Source: Vandiemenella viatica (Eukaryota > Arthropoda > Insecta > Orthoptera > Morabidae). Taken from it: a stretch of 64,000 nucleotides of DNA. A program made the translations under genes and the position numbers. This document shows, one piece after another, positions 10,531 through 21,043 of this stretch. Under the pieces are notes generated by a model. It saw nothing but the letters and a program-made list of their open reading frames with translations, did no database searches and was not told where the DNA came from. How positions within the stretch are numbered: the first letter of the stretch is position 1; every line of letters begins with the position of its first letter. The stretch spans positions 215,646,402 to 215,710,401 of the forward strand of contig JARYHS010011408.1 in NCBI GenBank assembly GCA_031002005.1. Reading direction: 5' to 3'.

Positions 10531-11009
10531 ATGAGCAATATGTATTAATATGCAATACTTTAAATCCATTAAATCCTTAAGAATAATTATCCAGATCTAT
10601 TTTTAAAAAAGTAAATTGTTTTAAGAAGAAAAACTGTAGAAACTAAGGGTTGTAGCGGTATGTGCCGGTGGGGAGGTAAGGGTGAAAACCTTTTACTTCT
10701 TTTTATAATTAAAAGAAACCCTAGGCTGCTAATTTATTGGGTACTCATAATGGCGTACAGGCGAGGCTTATTTATCGTTAATATTGACACATTGAAATAT
10801 GATAAAAAAGAACTATGCAAAGCCTCTTCTTACAATTGCCAACATACCGAGTGTTACAAAAAAATGTATACACACTTTTAAAGGTCATAGAGAGTTCGTT
10901 TTCACGCTTGAGAGGATGAAATTTGGTACAAACGTAGTGTGATGTTTGCTCAATAGGTGGCAGCAAGCTAGGGCCGTGACGCGGACAGCGGTGCTTAACT
11001 GATATCAAC

Positions 11010-12439
11010 ATGGCGGAAGTACGGTTGAACTTTGAAGAGCGTAAGCAATTGTTGAAGTGGTACTGGAAATTTGAGAATGTGGCTGCTGTCCAGAGACAGT
11101 GGAGACGTGAGTTTGGTACAGATCCACCTACACGGTTAACAATTACCCGTATACGTGACAAATTCGAGCTGCATGGAATAGTGTGTGATGTACACAAAGG
11201 CCGATCAGGGCGACCTCGCACAGCTACGAGTGACGAGTCCTCGGCTGCGGTGCTGGAACGCTTTCAGCAGTCGCCACAAAAATCTACAAGGCAATGTGCG
11301 CGTGAGAGTGGTGTAAGTCATGTCAGCGTGCTACGCATTCTGAAGAAAGGCAAGTTTAAAGTGTACATTCCCAGACTGGTGCAACAGTTAAACGACGACG
11401 ACTCAGATCGTAGGTTACAATTTTGTGAATGGTTTCGGGACATGGTTAACAATGTTCCGTGGTTTGGTCAGATGAAGCACAATTCAAGCTCAATGGAACT
11501 GTCAACAGACACAATTGTGTGTACTGGGCTGACAATAATCCCCACATCACAGTGGAAACGGCTGTGAATTTGCCTGGTGTAAATGTGTGGTGCGGATTGA
11601 CTCGTAGGGGACTCATTGGTCCTTTCCGTTATGAAGGCATGGGCGTATCCAGTGAGGGGCAGAGGGGGGCTGCTGCCCCCCCCCCCCCAGCCCCTAGAAG
11701 AAAAATAAAGTTGCCTTCAGTACGCTTCGACGAGTGAAGAACTAGTTCAGGAGCACTTTGGGACAGAAAGATTGATTGGATTATGTCTGATGAGTGTGCA
11801 TCGAAATTTCGTGAAAGAACATGAGATATTGACAAACAAAATTATTGAAATTGAACATCCGAGACAATTAATGTTTACATAAAAAATTAACTGAGACCTT
11901 AATTAACTACATAGTAGGTCCTTAGATTAAGTATTTGGGTTACTATATTAATCAATGTTAAAAATAGTTTCCTGAATAGGTTTGAGTTTGATTTTGTAAT
12001 GTCATGTTTCAGTCCCCCACCCCACTTCCTCGAAACCAAAATGAGTTGCCCCCCCCTAGTTCAAATCCTGCCCCCCTCTAGTTCTGATCCTGGATACGCC
12101 CTTGTATGAAGGTACTTTAACCGGTGAACTTTATCTGAGAATGCTTAACTATTCAATTTTATCTGCCATTCATGAACTGTACGGTAATGAGAGGATTTAT
12201 TATCAACAAGATGGCGCCCCTGCGCACTACCATAGGGATGTAAGAGCATACCTTGATCTACATTTTCCATAGAATTGGATAGAAGAAAACCAGATAACCT
12301 GAACGAACTTTGGGATGAGATTAGAACAGTGTGCGCAGATATCCCACTGGAAACTTTAGCGGTAGTTACCGAATCAGTCGCAACCCGTGTTCAGAAATGC
12401 ATTGATGCAGAAGGCCATCACTTTGAACACTTAACATAA
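11010..12439 (+). pseudogene. Mariner-type transposase, broken
   Basis: The start is the ATG at 11010 (MAEVRLNFEERKQLLKWYWK). The first 145 or so residues form the paired helix-turn-helix DNA-binding region, with RSGRPRT at the linker. The frame shifts near 11455-11470, where the expected catalytic-core start lies (WFGQ then DEAQF-like in another frame). The core continues in the second frame through [16 protein letters not shown] and [15 protein letters not shown] to 11637, where the hAT element interrupts it. After the insertion it resumes with LYGNERIYYQQDGAPAH, which holds the second catalytic Asp. A stop follows and about 90 bp appear to be missing before LDEIRTV-like sequence, so the region with the third acidic residue is lost. 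The C-terminus ends in GHHFEHLT. The protein must be inactive. Confidence 0.85.
11638..12104. mobile_element. hAT-type non-autonomous element nested in mariner
   Basis: The ends CATGGGCGTATCCAG and CTGGATACGCCCTTG are inverted repeats. TATGAAGG flanks both sides (11630-11637 and 12105-12112), a perfect 8-bp target duplication, and removing the insert plus one copy restores the mariner reading frame order. The ends match the CAGGGGCGNATCCAG type seen in many insect hAT elements. The 467-bp interior has a C-run near 11680 and no transposase. The insertion is younger than the mariner copy. Confidence 0.93.
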
Positions 12440-12581
12440 ACATTTACCCCAGAAAGTGTATTGGAAACTTCAAACAGACTTATAATCTTACTTTCAGGCT
12501 AATAAACATTTTGTATGAAAACGTTTCCATATATTTTTTCTTCTCCTGAAGTGTGTATACATTTTTCTGCAACACTCGGTA

Positions 12582-12940
12582 TTGACAAATAAACAAAGCA
12601 TTAAAACACAACCACTTTTAAAATTGATCTTGAAACAAACTCCCAATGTTAATTGGCAAGCAAGAAAGCTTCTCACTTGATTTTTTTAAAATGAAAGTTC
12701 CCTTCACAATGATCGGTAACCATAAATCAAATACAGTATTGACATTAACTGTATCCGATCTCAAATGCCGGGCGCCAGGATAATTTAAATTGTCCACCAA
12801 GTGTAGCTTTAAGAAAGTCTGCCCCAGCTAGCTCAATATTTGGGGGTGCGAGAACTCCTAATCATTCAGTGGTCGTTACAGGGCTGTACTCAATGACCGA
12901 ATAAAAGTACCACACTGCACTGCACTGTAGAATTCTTATC
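12582..12940. other. No recognisable gene
   Basis: AT-rich with short frames on the minus strand. No element ends are visible. Confidence 0.5.
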
Positions 12941-13572
12941 GTGACGGCGATGTATTTCCCGCGACGGCGGAATTACTATAACCCCTTGGCTATAGCGGAC
13001 AATGCATCACGTCCGTCAGCAAGCTTACTGGATGCGTGCGCAGTGACCTCACTGTACAAGACACGCTTATTGACCCTCAGGTTCGATGCCAAGACGGAGC
13101 GATCTCCAGCTTCGGAAGATCCGCTCCTTCCAGTCTGAAGGTTCGGAGTCAAGTTCTCTCCAGCGTCCGCCGGAAAAAACCTCCCGTCGCTCGTTGTTTA
13201 CATAGAGCAAAAATACACCGGGATTACAAAATGCAAAGGAAAGTCTCTCTCGATTGGTCCTGCCATTTTCAAGCTCCTCCTTCCGGCTGTGACGATAGGC
13301 GAACATTGTCTTTCTCGATTTCTTGCGAACTCGGGATAGCCTCGGACTTATTCGTCACCTGTGACCTCCAAACTGCCCGTTCGAAGGCCTGGTGTTTGGA
13401 TACGATCATTCACCCCAGTGTACAGTTTCCCCGGAGCCAAGGGATTATACGCTTGACCAAATGCGTGAGAAAGGGTAGCTGGTGTCCATTGTCCATGGCA
13501 GCCGCCGGCCTGTCGCGACAATCTGGCGCGTCTAGCTCAGGTCCCACAAATACTGACAATCCTCTCCGATAA
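12941..13572 (+). other. GC-rich block with a 178-codon open frame, unassigned
   Basis: The segment has raised GC and several CpG. The longest frame, 13036-13572, would encode 178 residues rich in Ser, Arg, Cys and Leu with no recognisable domain, signal peptide or repeat. Overlapping frames on both strands (12941-13138 plus, 13067-13306 minus) suggest the openness reflects composition. It could be host exon or promoter material, or an unrecognised repeat. I do not call it a gene. Confidence 0.3.
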
Positions 13573-13632
13573 TTCCTTTCTTATTCTTTTTATATATAAA
13601 AATATACAAAATATTATATATAAAAATGTACG

Positions 13633-13655
13633 GAATGACCAATATTTGGTCATTC
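13633..13655. repeat. Small perfect hairpin
   Basis: GAATGACCAA and TTGGTCATTC are exact reverse complements separated by TAT. It lies in very AT-rich DNA. No function can be assigned. Confidence 0.7.
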
Positions 13656-13750
13656 TGTTACAGGGTCTACTTTAGGTAATAAGTTAGTAGGCTATGTAAA
13701 ATCAGGAATAAATAAATAAAAACATGTATTAACAATTCCGTATAATTAAC

Positions 13751-14557
13751 TCAAATAAATGACATCCGTTATTGATATTATACTTTCCGTAAAGTAAAAT
13801 GCATTTATTTAAATAAATCGGGATTACCGGAGATTTGGCGTCGTAACACTGGCGTGATCAAACACAAGACTCCTCTAGAAATAGTTTCCGAAGTACATTT
13901 AACTGTGTTATGCTGGTCTCGATTGTATTACAACCTAATTTCTGCTTGAAAATAATGGTCCAGGCTGTATTACAACGGAATTACTACTTGAAAATAATGT
14001 CTAGCGATTGACTACAGCAGTATTTTGACTTCATTAGTCAATGTTATTTTGGCGGAATCGCGATCTCCAGTAGACCCGATCGTTATTCGTTTTTCCTTAC
14101 AAGCTTTTCCAGAATAAATTCCTACTACCACCATAGATTATGCCAATCGTTAATAATATGAGAGTAATAGAAGCTATGATTTTCGAATGCAATATTAGTG
14201 GAGATTGTGGTTAAGTTGACCAGAATCGCAACTGACACATTTTGTTAGAGCATAATACACTCTGAAATCAGTTTTACAATCCATTTAAACTGCTTAAATA
14301 AGCGCCATGTTACTAAAGGTATTAGTTAATGCAGGTGGAAGTAGTTCCATATTTAACGTGCTGAATTGTGCCCGGACCAGGAATAAAACTTATATTACAT
14401 GGATAGCAAATGATTTTGGGATTCCATTTTTTTTTAATTTCACTCGTTCTATACTTCCGTCGTCACTAATTCAGTAGAAGTTACTACTGTATTGCCATGT
14501 TAACTGCAAATGAAACACGAAGAACATTTAAAAATCAAGGCCATTAGAATTATTTAA
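13751..14557. repeat. Dispersed repeat R, copy 2, between 21-bp direct repeats
   Basis: The segment shares long blocks with 10116-10530 in the same order, but is interrupted by the family T element at 13820-14077. The 21 bases at 13730-13750 recur exactly at 14558-14578 (ending CCGTATAATTAAC), which would fit a long target duplication of a retrotransposed insertion. Copy 1 shows no matching duplication. No coding sequence is visible. Confidence 0.65.
13820..14077. mobile_element. TIR element, family T, copy 2
   Basis: It begins GGGATTACCGGAG and ends CTCCAGTAGACCC, an inverted pair. The interior follows the copy at 6252-6554 closely (TGTATTACAACCTAATTTCTG, GGTCCAGGCTGTATTACAAC, GAATCGCGATCTC). 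It sits inside repeat R. The corresponding place in copy 1 of R (after 10191) carries about 60 bp of unrelated DNA instead. Confidence 0.75.
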
Positions 14558-14579
14558 TAACAATTCCGTATAATTAACC

Positions 14580-15543
14580 AACTGCAAAAAATAAACTGGC
14601 AGAATATTGCATTCAAACCGTCATTTTTGACGGGCTCAAAGCTAGTAATTAATAAGTCTGTATGAAACTCGTACAAAGATTACAAAATGATTTAAATGCT
14701 TTTGATATAACTCTGAACAAAATAAACTACTTAAATACAGCAAAATAGAGAGAAATATGATCTCGCTACTAATCTACTTGTTTCAGAAATACTATCAGTT
14801 TAAATGACTGTCCTGATTAACCTCCCCGCCCCCCACCGCAAATTCCTCCCCGTTTCTAGTGAGGTGGGGCATTAACACGGTGGGTGAAACTTGCGGACAG
14901 GTTATTAACTGTAGCGAGAAAGTAGAAGAGCATGGTCTTTTATGGCTGGTTGCCAAACCTCTTAAAAGTATGAAAGACTTGACATAGATATTCCGCTGGC
15001 GTAGACTGACAGACAACGTAGTCTCCGACAGTTTATTGACAAACATGCGATCATCCACTTTCGTTTACTACTACTGCGAAATACTGTAGTTCCCCCACAT
15101 TATATTTGTGTCACGAAAGCTAAGTTCAACGAAATAGGTTGCCGTACTTTTTATTGTTTCTTTCCTTCAGCTGTTTGGAACCAGAATACATTGAACGAAA
15201 AACTTTCGAGCAAATAACTGACATGTTTATGAATCTGCTATATTTAGATGCATATTTACTAAATAATATTCGTCATATATAAGTGTAAACAGTAAACGTA
15301 AGTTTCTCACAAATGTGTCCAATCAGCGTAATAATTTTTTGTTGTTCTATGACAACTAGCATCTTTTTTTGAGCAGATGATAATAGGCCTGTGATCCAAT
15401 TGCTATAACTAAGACTTCATGTGTTTATTACACAATGCATTTAGCTGAATTTCATGACAAACCGGAGTCTAAATGCTGGACCAGAAATTGAATCCTCGTC
15501 CCCGAGAGTTAATCACTATTTTCTTTTTTTCCCCTCTGACTTT
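14580..15543. other. AT-rich DNA, no gene recognised
   Basis: Short frames only. The minus-strand frame at 14795-15058 (87 codons) has no known domain. Confidence 0.5.
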
Positions 15544-15939
15544 GGGAGCATCCATAAACTGCGTATTCGTTCTAGAGGAGGGGGGAGGGAGAGGGGTCGG
15601 CAGAAAGCTACGTAAGGGGGAGGGGTTTGGAGGGGGTGTTCCGAGCTAAGCCACGTAGCTTTTCATTCATATTATTCGCCACTGTTAAAATACTGTTCAG
15701 AACACATAACAGCATGAGAATATTTATTTCCATCGTTTAATTACCTCCGTATTTAATTTACGATAGTCTGACAAGAGAAAACAGTACAAAATGTCTTCTG
15801 GAATCAGTAGGGGAAAAAAGCTACGTGCCACGCGTTGGGGGGGGGGAGGAGTAGAGACAAAAGCTACGTCATGCTACGCGGGGGGAGGGGGGAATTCGGA
15901 GGAGGCGAAAATGAGGCTACGTGGTTTATGGACGCTCCC
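15544..15939. mobile_element. TIR element, family X, long copy
   Basis: The left end GGGAGCATCCATAAACTGCG and right end GTGGTTTATGGACGCTCCC are inverted repeats. The flanks are TTT and TTA, compatible with a mutated 3-bp duplication. G-rich tracts next to both ends surround a unique core (CAGCATGAGAATATTTATTT, GACAAGAGAAAACAGTAC, TCTTCTGGAATCA) shared with the copies at 16414 (inverted) and 56592. No transposase frame is visible. Confidence 0.85.
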
Positions 15940-15990
15940 TTACTGCTGATATTACTAGACTCGTTTCTCGTTTCTCCCTTCATAGCTACG

Positions 15991-16191
15991 TTTACTATCA
16001 GTTAAAGGAGGCGGTTCAAGGTCACTTTGGTACATCCCCACTCCTCCGCCCTCACTCCTACATGCGCAGGGGTAAGAAATTTGCTACTTTTCTACAAGGA
16101 CGTAGCGTTCAGATCATTGGGGGTAGTGTGGTGGAGTGATGAGAAGGGCAAGAGGAATATGACCTTGAGCAACCAGTTCGGAGTGAACATG
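15991..16191. mobile_element. TIR element, family Z, copy 1
   Basis: One end reads CTATCAGTTAAAGGAGGCGG then TTCAAGGTCAC. The other, reverse-complemented, reads CCATGTTCACTCCGAAC then GCTCAAGGTCATA. The same two end types bound the elements at 34015 and 59089. The interior is short, with runs such as GCCCTCACTCC and GAGAAGGGCAAG, and is non-coding. Boundaries are approximate to a few bases. Confidence 0.65.
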
Positions 16192-16413
16192 GCATGATAT
16201 GTGTTCTTTCTGATTTAACTTTCATTTGTTTGCTCTTTTGAAATTTGTTTTCTTTCCCTCAGTTAATATTTAACAGCATATGAATGTTTTCCTTGGACTT
16301 TATCCTGTTAAGTTCATGGAGGACGCTAACCTCGAGTAGAAGGGAGGGGGAGGGGAGAGGGGGTTTGGGGGCGATGTTAGGGGAGCCACAAGTGTGCGAA
16401 TGATCCAAGTTTT

Positions 16414-16793
16414 GGGAGCGTCCATGAACTATTAAATTCAGTTTTGGCAACTTGTAAACCGCCCTCTGCTCCTCATAATCCGTTGGGACTTTTGTCTCTA
16501 CCACCGCTCTCCGCCCCTCCGTTCCCCGCGTAGCACCTAGCTTTTTTTCTTATTGATTCCAGAAGACATTTTGTACTTTTTCTCTGTTTACTATCGTGAA
16601 TTACATACCGAGGAAATTAAATGACTGAAATAAATATCCACATGCTGCCGTGTGTTCTGTACCTTAATTTAGCTGTGACAAGGTTTTTGATCGGACACCT
16701 CCCTTTCCTACCACGTAGCCCAGCGTTGCTTTCCAGCCAACCCTTCTCCCCCCCACACCCCCCTAGACTGAGCTATGTAGTTAATGGTTGCAA
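16414..16793. mobile_element. TIR element, family X, inverted copy
   Basis: The left end GGGAGCGTCCATGAACTA is clear, but the right end is decayed (GTAGTTAATGGTTGCAATT). The core (GATTCCAGAAGACATTTTGT, CATGCTGCCGTGTGTTCTG) is the reverse complement of the core at 15544-15939. The two copies lie 475 bp apart in opposite orientation. Confidence 0.75.
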
Positions 16794-16990
16794 TTGGTAT
16801 TCCATTTGTGTGATGTGGATTTTTTTGAGACAGAAAGTATAGACAATTCGGTCAGGTAACAACGGGAAACTTAAAATACGCAATAAAGATACACGACGTG
16901 CTGGATCCCACATTTGAACCTTGCCCCATTAGACCTCCAAGGCCGTTCAAGCGTTAGTGGCAAAAGGATCCAGGAGATGTTACTCTGTAA

Positions 16991-17354
16991 GGGGGCGTCC
17001 ATAAATTACGTGAGGTGAAATAGGGGGGGGGATCCGGCAAAATCTCACCAAGGGGGAGGGGGGTGGGTCGGTCAATGGAAATCACACGTGAGGTTATGGA
17101 AAATTGTTGTTGGACTGTGGAGCTAAAAAAAGGTCTACATATGACGGTTTTAGGGGGTATTTCGTTGAAAAGGGGGGGGGGGGTGTAACCGGCTTTGGAA
17201 GGGTGAGACCTAAAAAAAAAGGCCTCAAAAAGTTGCAAGGGCGACTTCTAGGTGGGTGGGGGGGGGGGGTCGCCCGGACCAGATCTTACCAAAAGGTGGG
17301 TGGGGGGGGGGCTGGAAATCCGGAAAAATACCTCTCGTAATTTATTGATGCCCC
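16991..17354. mobile_element. TIR element, family Y, copy 1
   Basis: GGGGGCGTCCATAAATTACG at the left pairs with CGTAATTTATTGATGCCCC at the right. Long G-runs lie at 17022-17030, 17172-17184 and 17256-17268. The core contains GGACTGTGGAGCTAAAAAAA and GGTGTAACCGGCTTTGG, shared with the copies at 24253, 30054 and 59590. The terminal sequence resembles family X, so X and Y are probably related families. No coding region is visible. Confidence 0.85.
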
Positions 17355-17811
17355 ATAAATTGAATACAGTGGAAAATAAAAGTAACGAATCATGTCACCG
17401 TTTTCCTTCTCTGCGGTGTGACAGATAACATGGTTTGCTGTCTGTTGTTGGGCTTTGCAATATGTGTCTTTGTTGGCTGTAGCTGCCGCTCCCCCTGCAA
17501 ACTATTTCTGGATGTGTTCCCTCTCTGCAGCAAGCGCTCCATGCATTGCTTTACACTTTCTCCAGGTACAGAGACAGTGAATGGATGCTTTCACTCTATC
17601 GTTTCTCCTTAAACTCACGTTAATTAATTAAAGAGACAAATTAATTTACTATTCACAGCATCTGCCAAAAATGGATGAAAATCACTAATAAAGCAGTTAA
17701 ACCTTTTGCTTAAACATTACGTTCTGTCGATAGCAGTGTATTTGGTGGTGTCACCTATTGGTGAGACTGTAAGGTTTGGTGGTATTCTGTTTATTTTTAT
17801 AGCAATTGTGC
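17355..17811. other. No recognisable gene
   Basis: A 64-codon frame at 17418-17612 is Cys- and Leu-rich but has no recognised family. No element ends are seen. Confidence 0.4.
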
Positions 17812-18130
17812 TATTTTAATCACAGTGACAATGTTTAAGGATTTTAATAGCGTCACTGGAAAAAAATATTGAACGTGGTTGGTGTAACAGTTTAAAAATA
17901 TAGGGTATTAACTGAAATCGTGAATCGAGTAGACTTGTAAAAGAGTCATCAAGGCTGTGTCGACGCATACAGGAAGAGAAAAAAAGGATCAAAACTTAGC
18001 ATTAAACACAATACAATGTGCAACACCAAATTAACAATTCAACGGAACTTAATATTTAAAATGGTACCTCTTTTGTAGATTTTGGTTATGAACAAGAGGA
18101 GAAAAAGGGTTTGTGACAGTCGGTCGCTTT
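17812..18130. repeat. Dispersed repeat W, copy 1
   Basis: Blocks such as ATCACAGTGACAATG, CACTGGAAAAAAATATTG, GTGTCGACGCATAC and CAATGTGCAACACCAAATTA match 31103-31455 in the same order and orientation. An inverted fragment of the terminal block (TTTCGTGACAAACCC) may lie near 18575-18590. No coding potential and no clear ends. Confidence 0.6.
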
Positions 18131-18197
18131 CTAGAAATAATATAAAAGATAATACGTGATAAAACCGTAATGAGTATTGTCGGTATGCCAGGCTTGT

Positions 18198-18288
18198 TCT
18201 CTCTCTCCCTCTCTCTCTCCCTCCTCTCCCCTCTCCCTCCCCCCCCCTCTCTCCCTCTCTCTCTCCCTCCTCTCTCTCTCTCTCTCTG
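18198..18288. repeat. CT-rich low-complexity tract
   Basis: About 90 bases are almost entirely C and T, with (CT)n and (CCT)n runs. The Arg/Glu-rich and Ser/Leu-rich open frames over it are artefacts of this composition. Confidence 0.95.
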
Positions 18289-18604
18289 GTTTGTTGTCTC
18301 TCCGAATTCAGCTTGTAGGTACGCATTCTATGGACACATTTTAACTCTGGCAATCACTACATTGAAAGTTTTTGTGAGCGATTTCAGTCCGATACCGAAT
18401 TAGAACGTTTACTGCAGTAACAACTGAAAAAAAGAGGACCTCCAATGGGCATTGACGCAATTAAGTAAATTTTCCTGTGTTGCTGCCAGTCGTTTTGTGA
18501 ATTAGTGCATTTAATGTACTGTCGTCGATTTCAGCAATTGTAGCGTTATATATCATTTCTAGAAGGCGATATTTCGTGACAAACCCTTTTTTTCCCTTAA
18601 CACG

Positions 18605-18778
18605 TAACCAGGCTAAGGAGACCTACGGTGTTACGTAGCATTCGAACCATGGAACGCCCTAGCCTACTCCAGATGAACAGAGACGAAAGCCTTAAAAATT
18701 CCGGTCGAGATAGGATTCGAGTTGGAGACATTTCACCCCAGTTAGGTGCGTTTACCAACTGAGCTACTAACCAATTTG
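18605..18778 (-). mobile_element. SINE-2 copy, diverged
   Basis: On the minus strand, GTTAGTAGCTCAGTTGGTAA (A-box region) is followed by a B box in CCAACTCGAATCCTATCTCG. A body with recognisable but degraded SINE-2 blocks follows (CTTTCGTCTCTGTTC, CATGGTTCGAATGC). Confidence 0.6.
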
Positions 18779-18779
18779 T

Positions 18780-19079
18780 TTCTAGCTCTTAGTCACGATA
18801 CATAACCAGGTTTATTGCACTGATTCATTTAGTGTAAATGTGTCTTAGCTAAGTAAATAGTGAAAAATAGTAATAACGATTTAATTAAACGGTCTTAGGG
18901 GCACAAGAATCTAATCTAATCAGAGTAAGCAAATGCGTAACATTGCGTAATGCTTATCATTAATAACTGTCATCGTGTTAGCGCAGGTCAATAACAGACA
19001 AACACAGATAGAAAACAGGAAATGTATGAAAAAACTTAACTGTGGGATTGCAAAACATTTTTTTTTGCAAGGTATTGAA
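18780..19079. other. No recognisable gene
   Basis: AT-rich, non-coding, no repeat recognised. Confidence 0.4.
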
Positions 19080-19330
19080 TAGTCATTCTGTAACAAACGT
19101 TTATCTGCCTAAATCTGATTTTGTTTTCCCAATTTAGAAAGTTAACAAACAGTTTACAACTACATTGTTTATATTGTCTGGAAGCGTATTGGAATAAATT
19201 ACCGAGGAAAGTGATGAATAATTTACCAAAAACGATGAAAGAATTTAAAATTCGTAAAGCGCAAAAAGTCGGAGGGTACAAGGAAGGGATAAAATGGGTG
19301 TATAAGAAATCTTCCACCGAATCGTGAGAA
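19080..19330 (+). pseudogene. Possible LINE C-terminal relic
   Basis: The frame at 19121-19327 includes YWNKLPRKVMNNLPKTMKEF followed by Lys-rich sequence and a stop. This resembles the tail shared by many non-LTR retrotransposon ORF2 proteins (a W-N-x-L-P motif, then a short basic end). Only this short motif supports the call, and upstream sequence is too decayed to show RT motifs. Confidence 0.4.
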
Positions 19331-19404
19331 CTATAGCAATGACATAACATTTTAAAATTGTTATACTCGCGAGGAATGGCTATAAAAGACGAACAAAAGT
19401 TAAA

Positions 19405-19500
19405 TACGCCCATGACTCAATCCGAAATGGATTCGAACCGCCAATATCTTATACGAGAGGCAAGTGCTGTCATGATTTCACAGTTATCAGTCCTGGAAAA
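19405..19500 (-). repeat. tRNA-like SINE head fragment
   Basis: On the minus strand CAGCACTTGCCTCTCG precedes a B box GGCGGTTCGAATCCATTTC, spaced as in a tRNA or SINE head. It resembles the SINE-1 head but lacks its body. It does not fold as a complete tRNA by eye. Confidence 0.4.
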
Positions 19501-19714
19501 TACATACTGAATTTTAGAATTAGTGGTACGGAGACAAAACTACACATAAACCTATTATGGATGTCTTCCGATATACTGTCCAGTACAATTTATGCGGCTT
19601 AAGAATAAATTTTTTGTTGGAAGCGTTTACTTTTTTGAAGTACTAGCTGGTGCCTACGACATCGTTCATGTTTGTCAAGAATTTTGAATATTTTTGTTTT
19701 TCTTCGAAACCTTA

Positions 19715-21043
19715 GGCGCGCATCCACTAGAGCACACCCAGGCGAATGAGTCACTCGGTGAAGCGAGCCCATCAAGTGTGGACGCCTGAGCGCGCTCGCA
19801 GCGAGTGTCGGTATTTTAGAATGCTCAAAGGCGAGCCAGTGTGTATTCGGCGTTCAGTGTGGACACTAGTTTGGCGGTTTTTACAATGAGCGCGAGCATG
19901 CGGGACAACGACACTTACTTGACAATTAATCGGTATGCATCAAAGACTTTATTACGGGGAAGTTCATAGAAACAGTATTTATAATCAAAGTAAATGAGAG
20001 GATGCATGGCGTGAAATCATCGAGATATTAAACCATTGTATTGATGACGTAAAGAAAAACATTAAAAACATAAAACAATATCTGAATATATATTGGTAGT
20101 AAAAGTCTATTAAATATTAAATAGGTACCAACCTAAATATACTTTTGGAGTGACTGAACAGTATCATCAAAGACTGCCGGTACAAAACGACTGCTGATTT
20201 AAGGTACTTTGGACATATGCTGCAGGTTTGTATAGGAATCTCCCGAAGGCGGGAATCTTAGAGTTGTCATTAATTTATTTCTTGGTTGGATCGCCTCAAG
20301 CATATGTGCACAGTCAAGCCCGCCGTAAGCGGGCGTGCAAGGCGTGCACCGCTCGCGTGCGGCACGTCCAAGGGGGCGGCAAATCGAGTGATCGACTGTC
20401 ACCGCACCGATAGTTGCCACTCCGTTGTCGCCGCGGGGACAGTAGCAGAGCTAAAAAAGAAATGTCACCGCAAAATAAATTTGCTTTCCCGGATATAGGG
20501 GCGGTAAATTCACGTTTTAAAAAAAAAAAACTCAACTGCTGCTTCAGGCGGCGATACACTCGGGGTGACAACAATGACGGCGGCAAAATGGCAAAATAAT
20601 TTTCGAATGGGCGGCATAATCAGTATTGCACAAGGGCGTTCAAACAGCTAGCGGCAGGCGTGTGTGCAGTGCTATTTAATATGAGGTTCAACTAAACACA
20701 GGAAGTGTTCGAAATTGATCTTTTGACATGCTCGTAAAGTGTTGAAAAGGCTCATTATATCCTTCAAAAGTCAATTCGGAAATTAAATTATTAAGATAAT
20801 TTCTTCGCTGACGATAACTTTCTCTAATCCACCACCTTGGCACTTTTCTTCTTTTATATCATATGGATAATAATAAAGGCCGCAGCTGCTGTGCGCGCAC
20901 GTGACGTCACAATATCCGAGCATTTTCTGAGCACTGACACCAGGCTCGTTCGACCAAAATTTCCTTTTTCTTGAGCACGCTCAGACGAGCGCGCTCAAAA
21001 GAATGAGTGGCTCATTCGCCTTAAATATTTCCACGCTGAAAAG
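19715..21043 (-). mobile_element. PIF/Harbinger-like element, internally deleted
   Basis: Both ends carry related inverted blocks: GGCGAATGAGTCACTCGG near 19754 and, reverse-complemented, AGGCGAATGAGCCACTCATT near 21022. CpG-rich GCGCGCTC-type repeats lie inside each end (GAGCGCGCTCGCAGCG and GAGCGCGCTCGTCTGAGC). A minus-strand transposase fragment lies at 20688-20858. TTA precedes the left end at 19712-19714, the expected Harbinger target, but a matching copy at the right was not found, so both boundaries are approximate. The GC-rich middle (20290-20450) is unassigned. Confidence 0.65.
20688..20858 (-). pseudogene. HARBI1-like transposase N-terminal fragment
   Basis: The minus strand reads RRKVPRWWIRESYRQRRNYL, then NNLISELTFEGYNEPFQHFT and SMSKDQFRTL, before a stop at 20688-20690. 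This is the pattern at the start of HARBI1 and PIF/Harbinger transposases: a basic RRR..WW.R segment, then a helical region ending in F..F.RMS...F..LL. No start codon survives in frame because a TGA lies just upstream (20859-20861), and the catalytic DDE region is absent. It is a relic of a once-coding element. Confidence 0.65.

Larger units (their letters stand above)
10847..12579 (+). mobile_element. Tc1/mariner element containing a nested hAT insertion
   Basis: The inverted ends are CCGAGTGTTACAAAAAAATG at the left and the reverse complement of CATTTTTCTGCAACACTCGG at the right, each flanked by TA (10845-10846 and 12580-12581). Without the nested 467-bp hAT element and its extra 8-bp duplication the length is about 1.26 kb, the usual size for the group. 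The coding region starts at 11010. Confidence 0.9.

Noticed and set aside
13036..13572. 178-codon open frame as a host gene
   Set aside because: No domain, no start or splice context, overlapping open frames on both strands. Kept only as an unassigned block.
18039..18403. Arg/Glu-rich and Ser/Leu/Pro-rich open frames
   Set aside because: They translate the CT-rich low-complexity tract in opposite directions.
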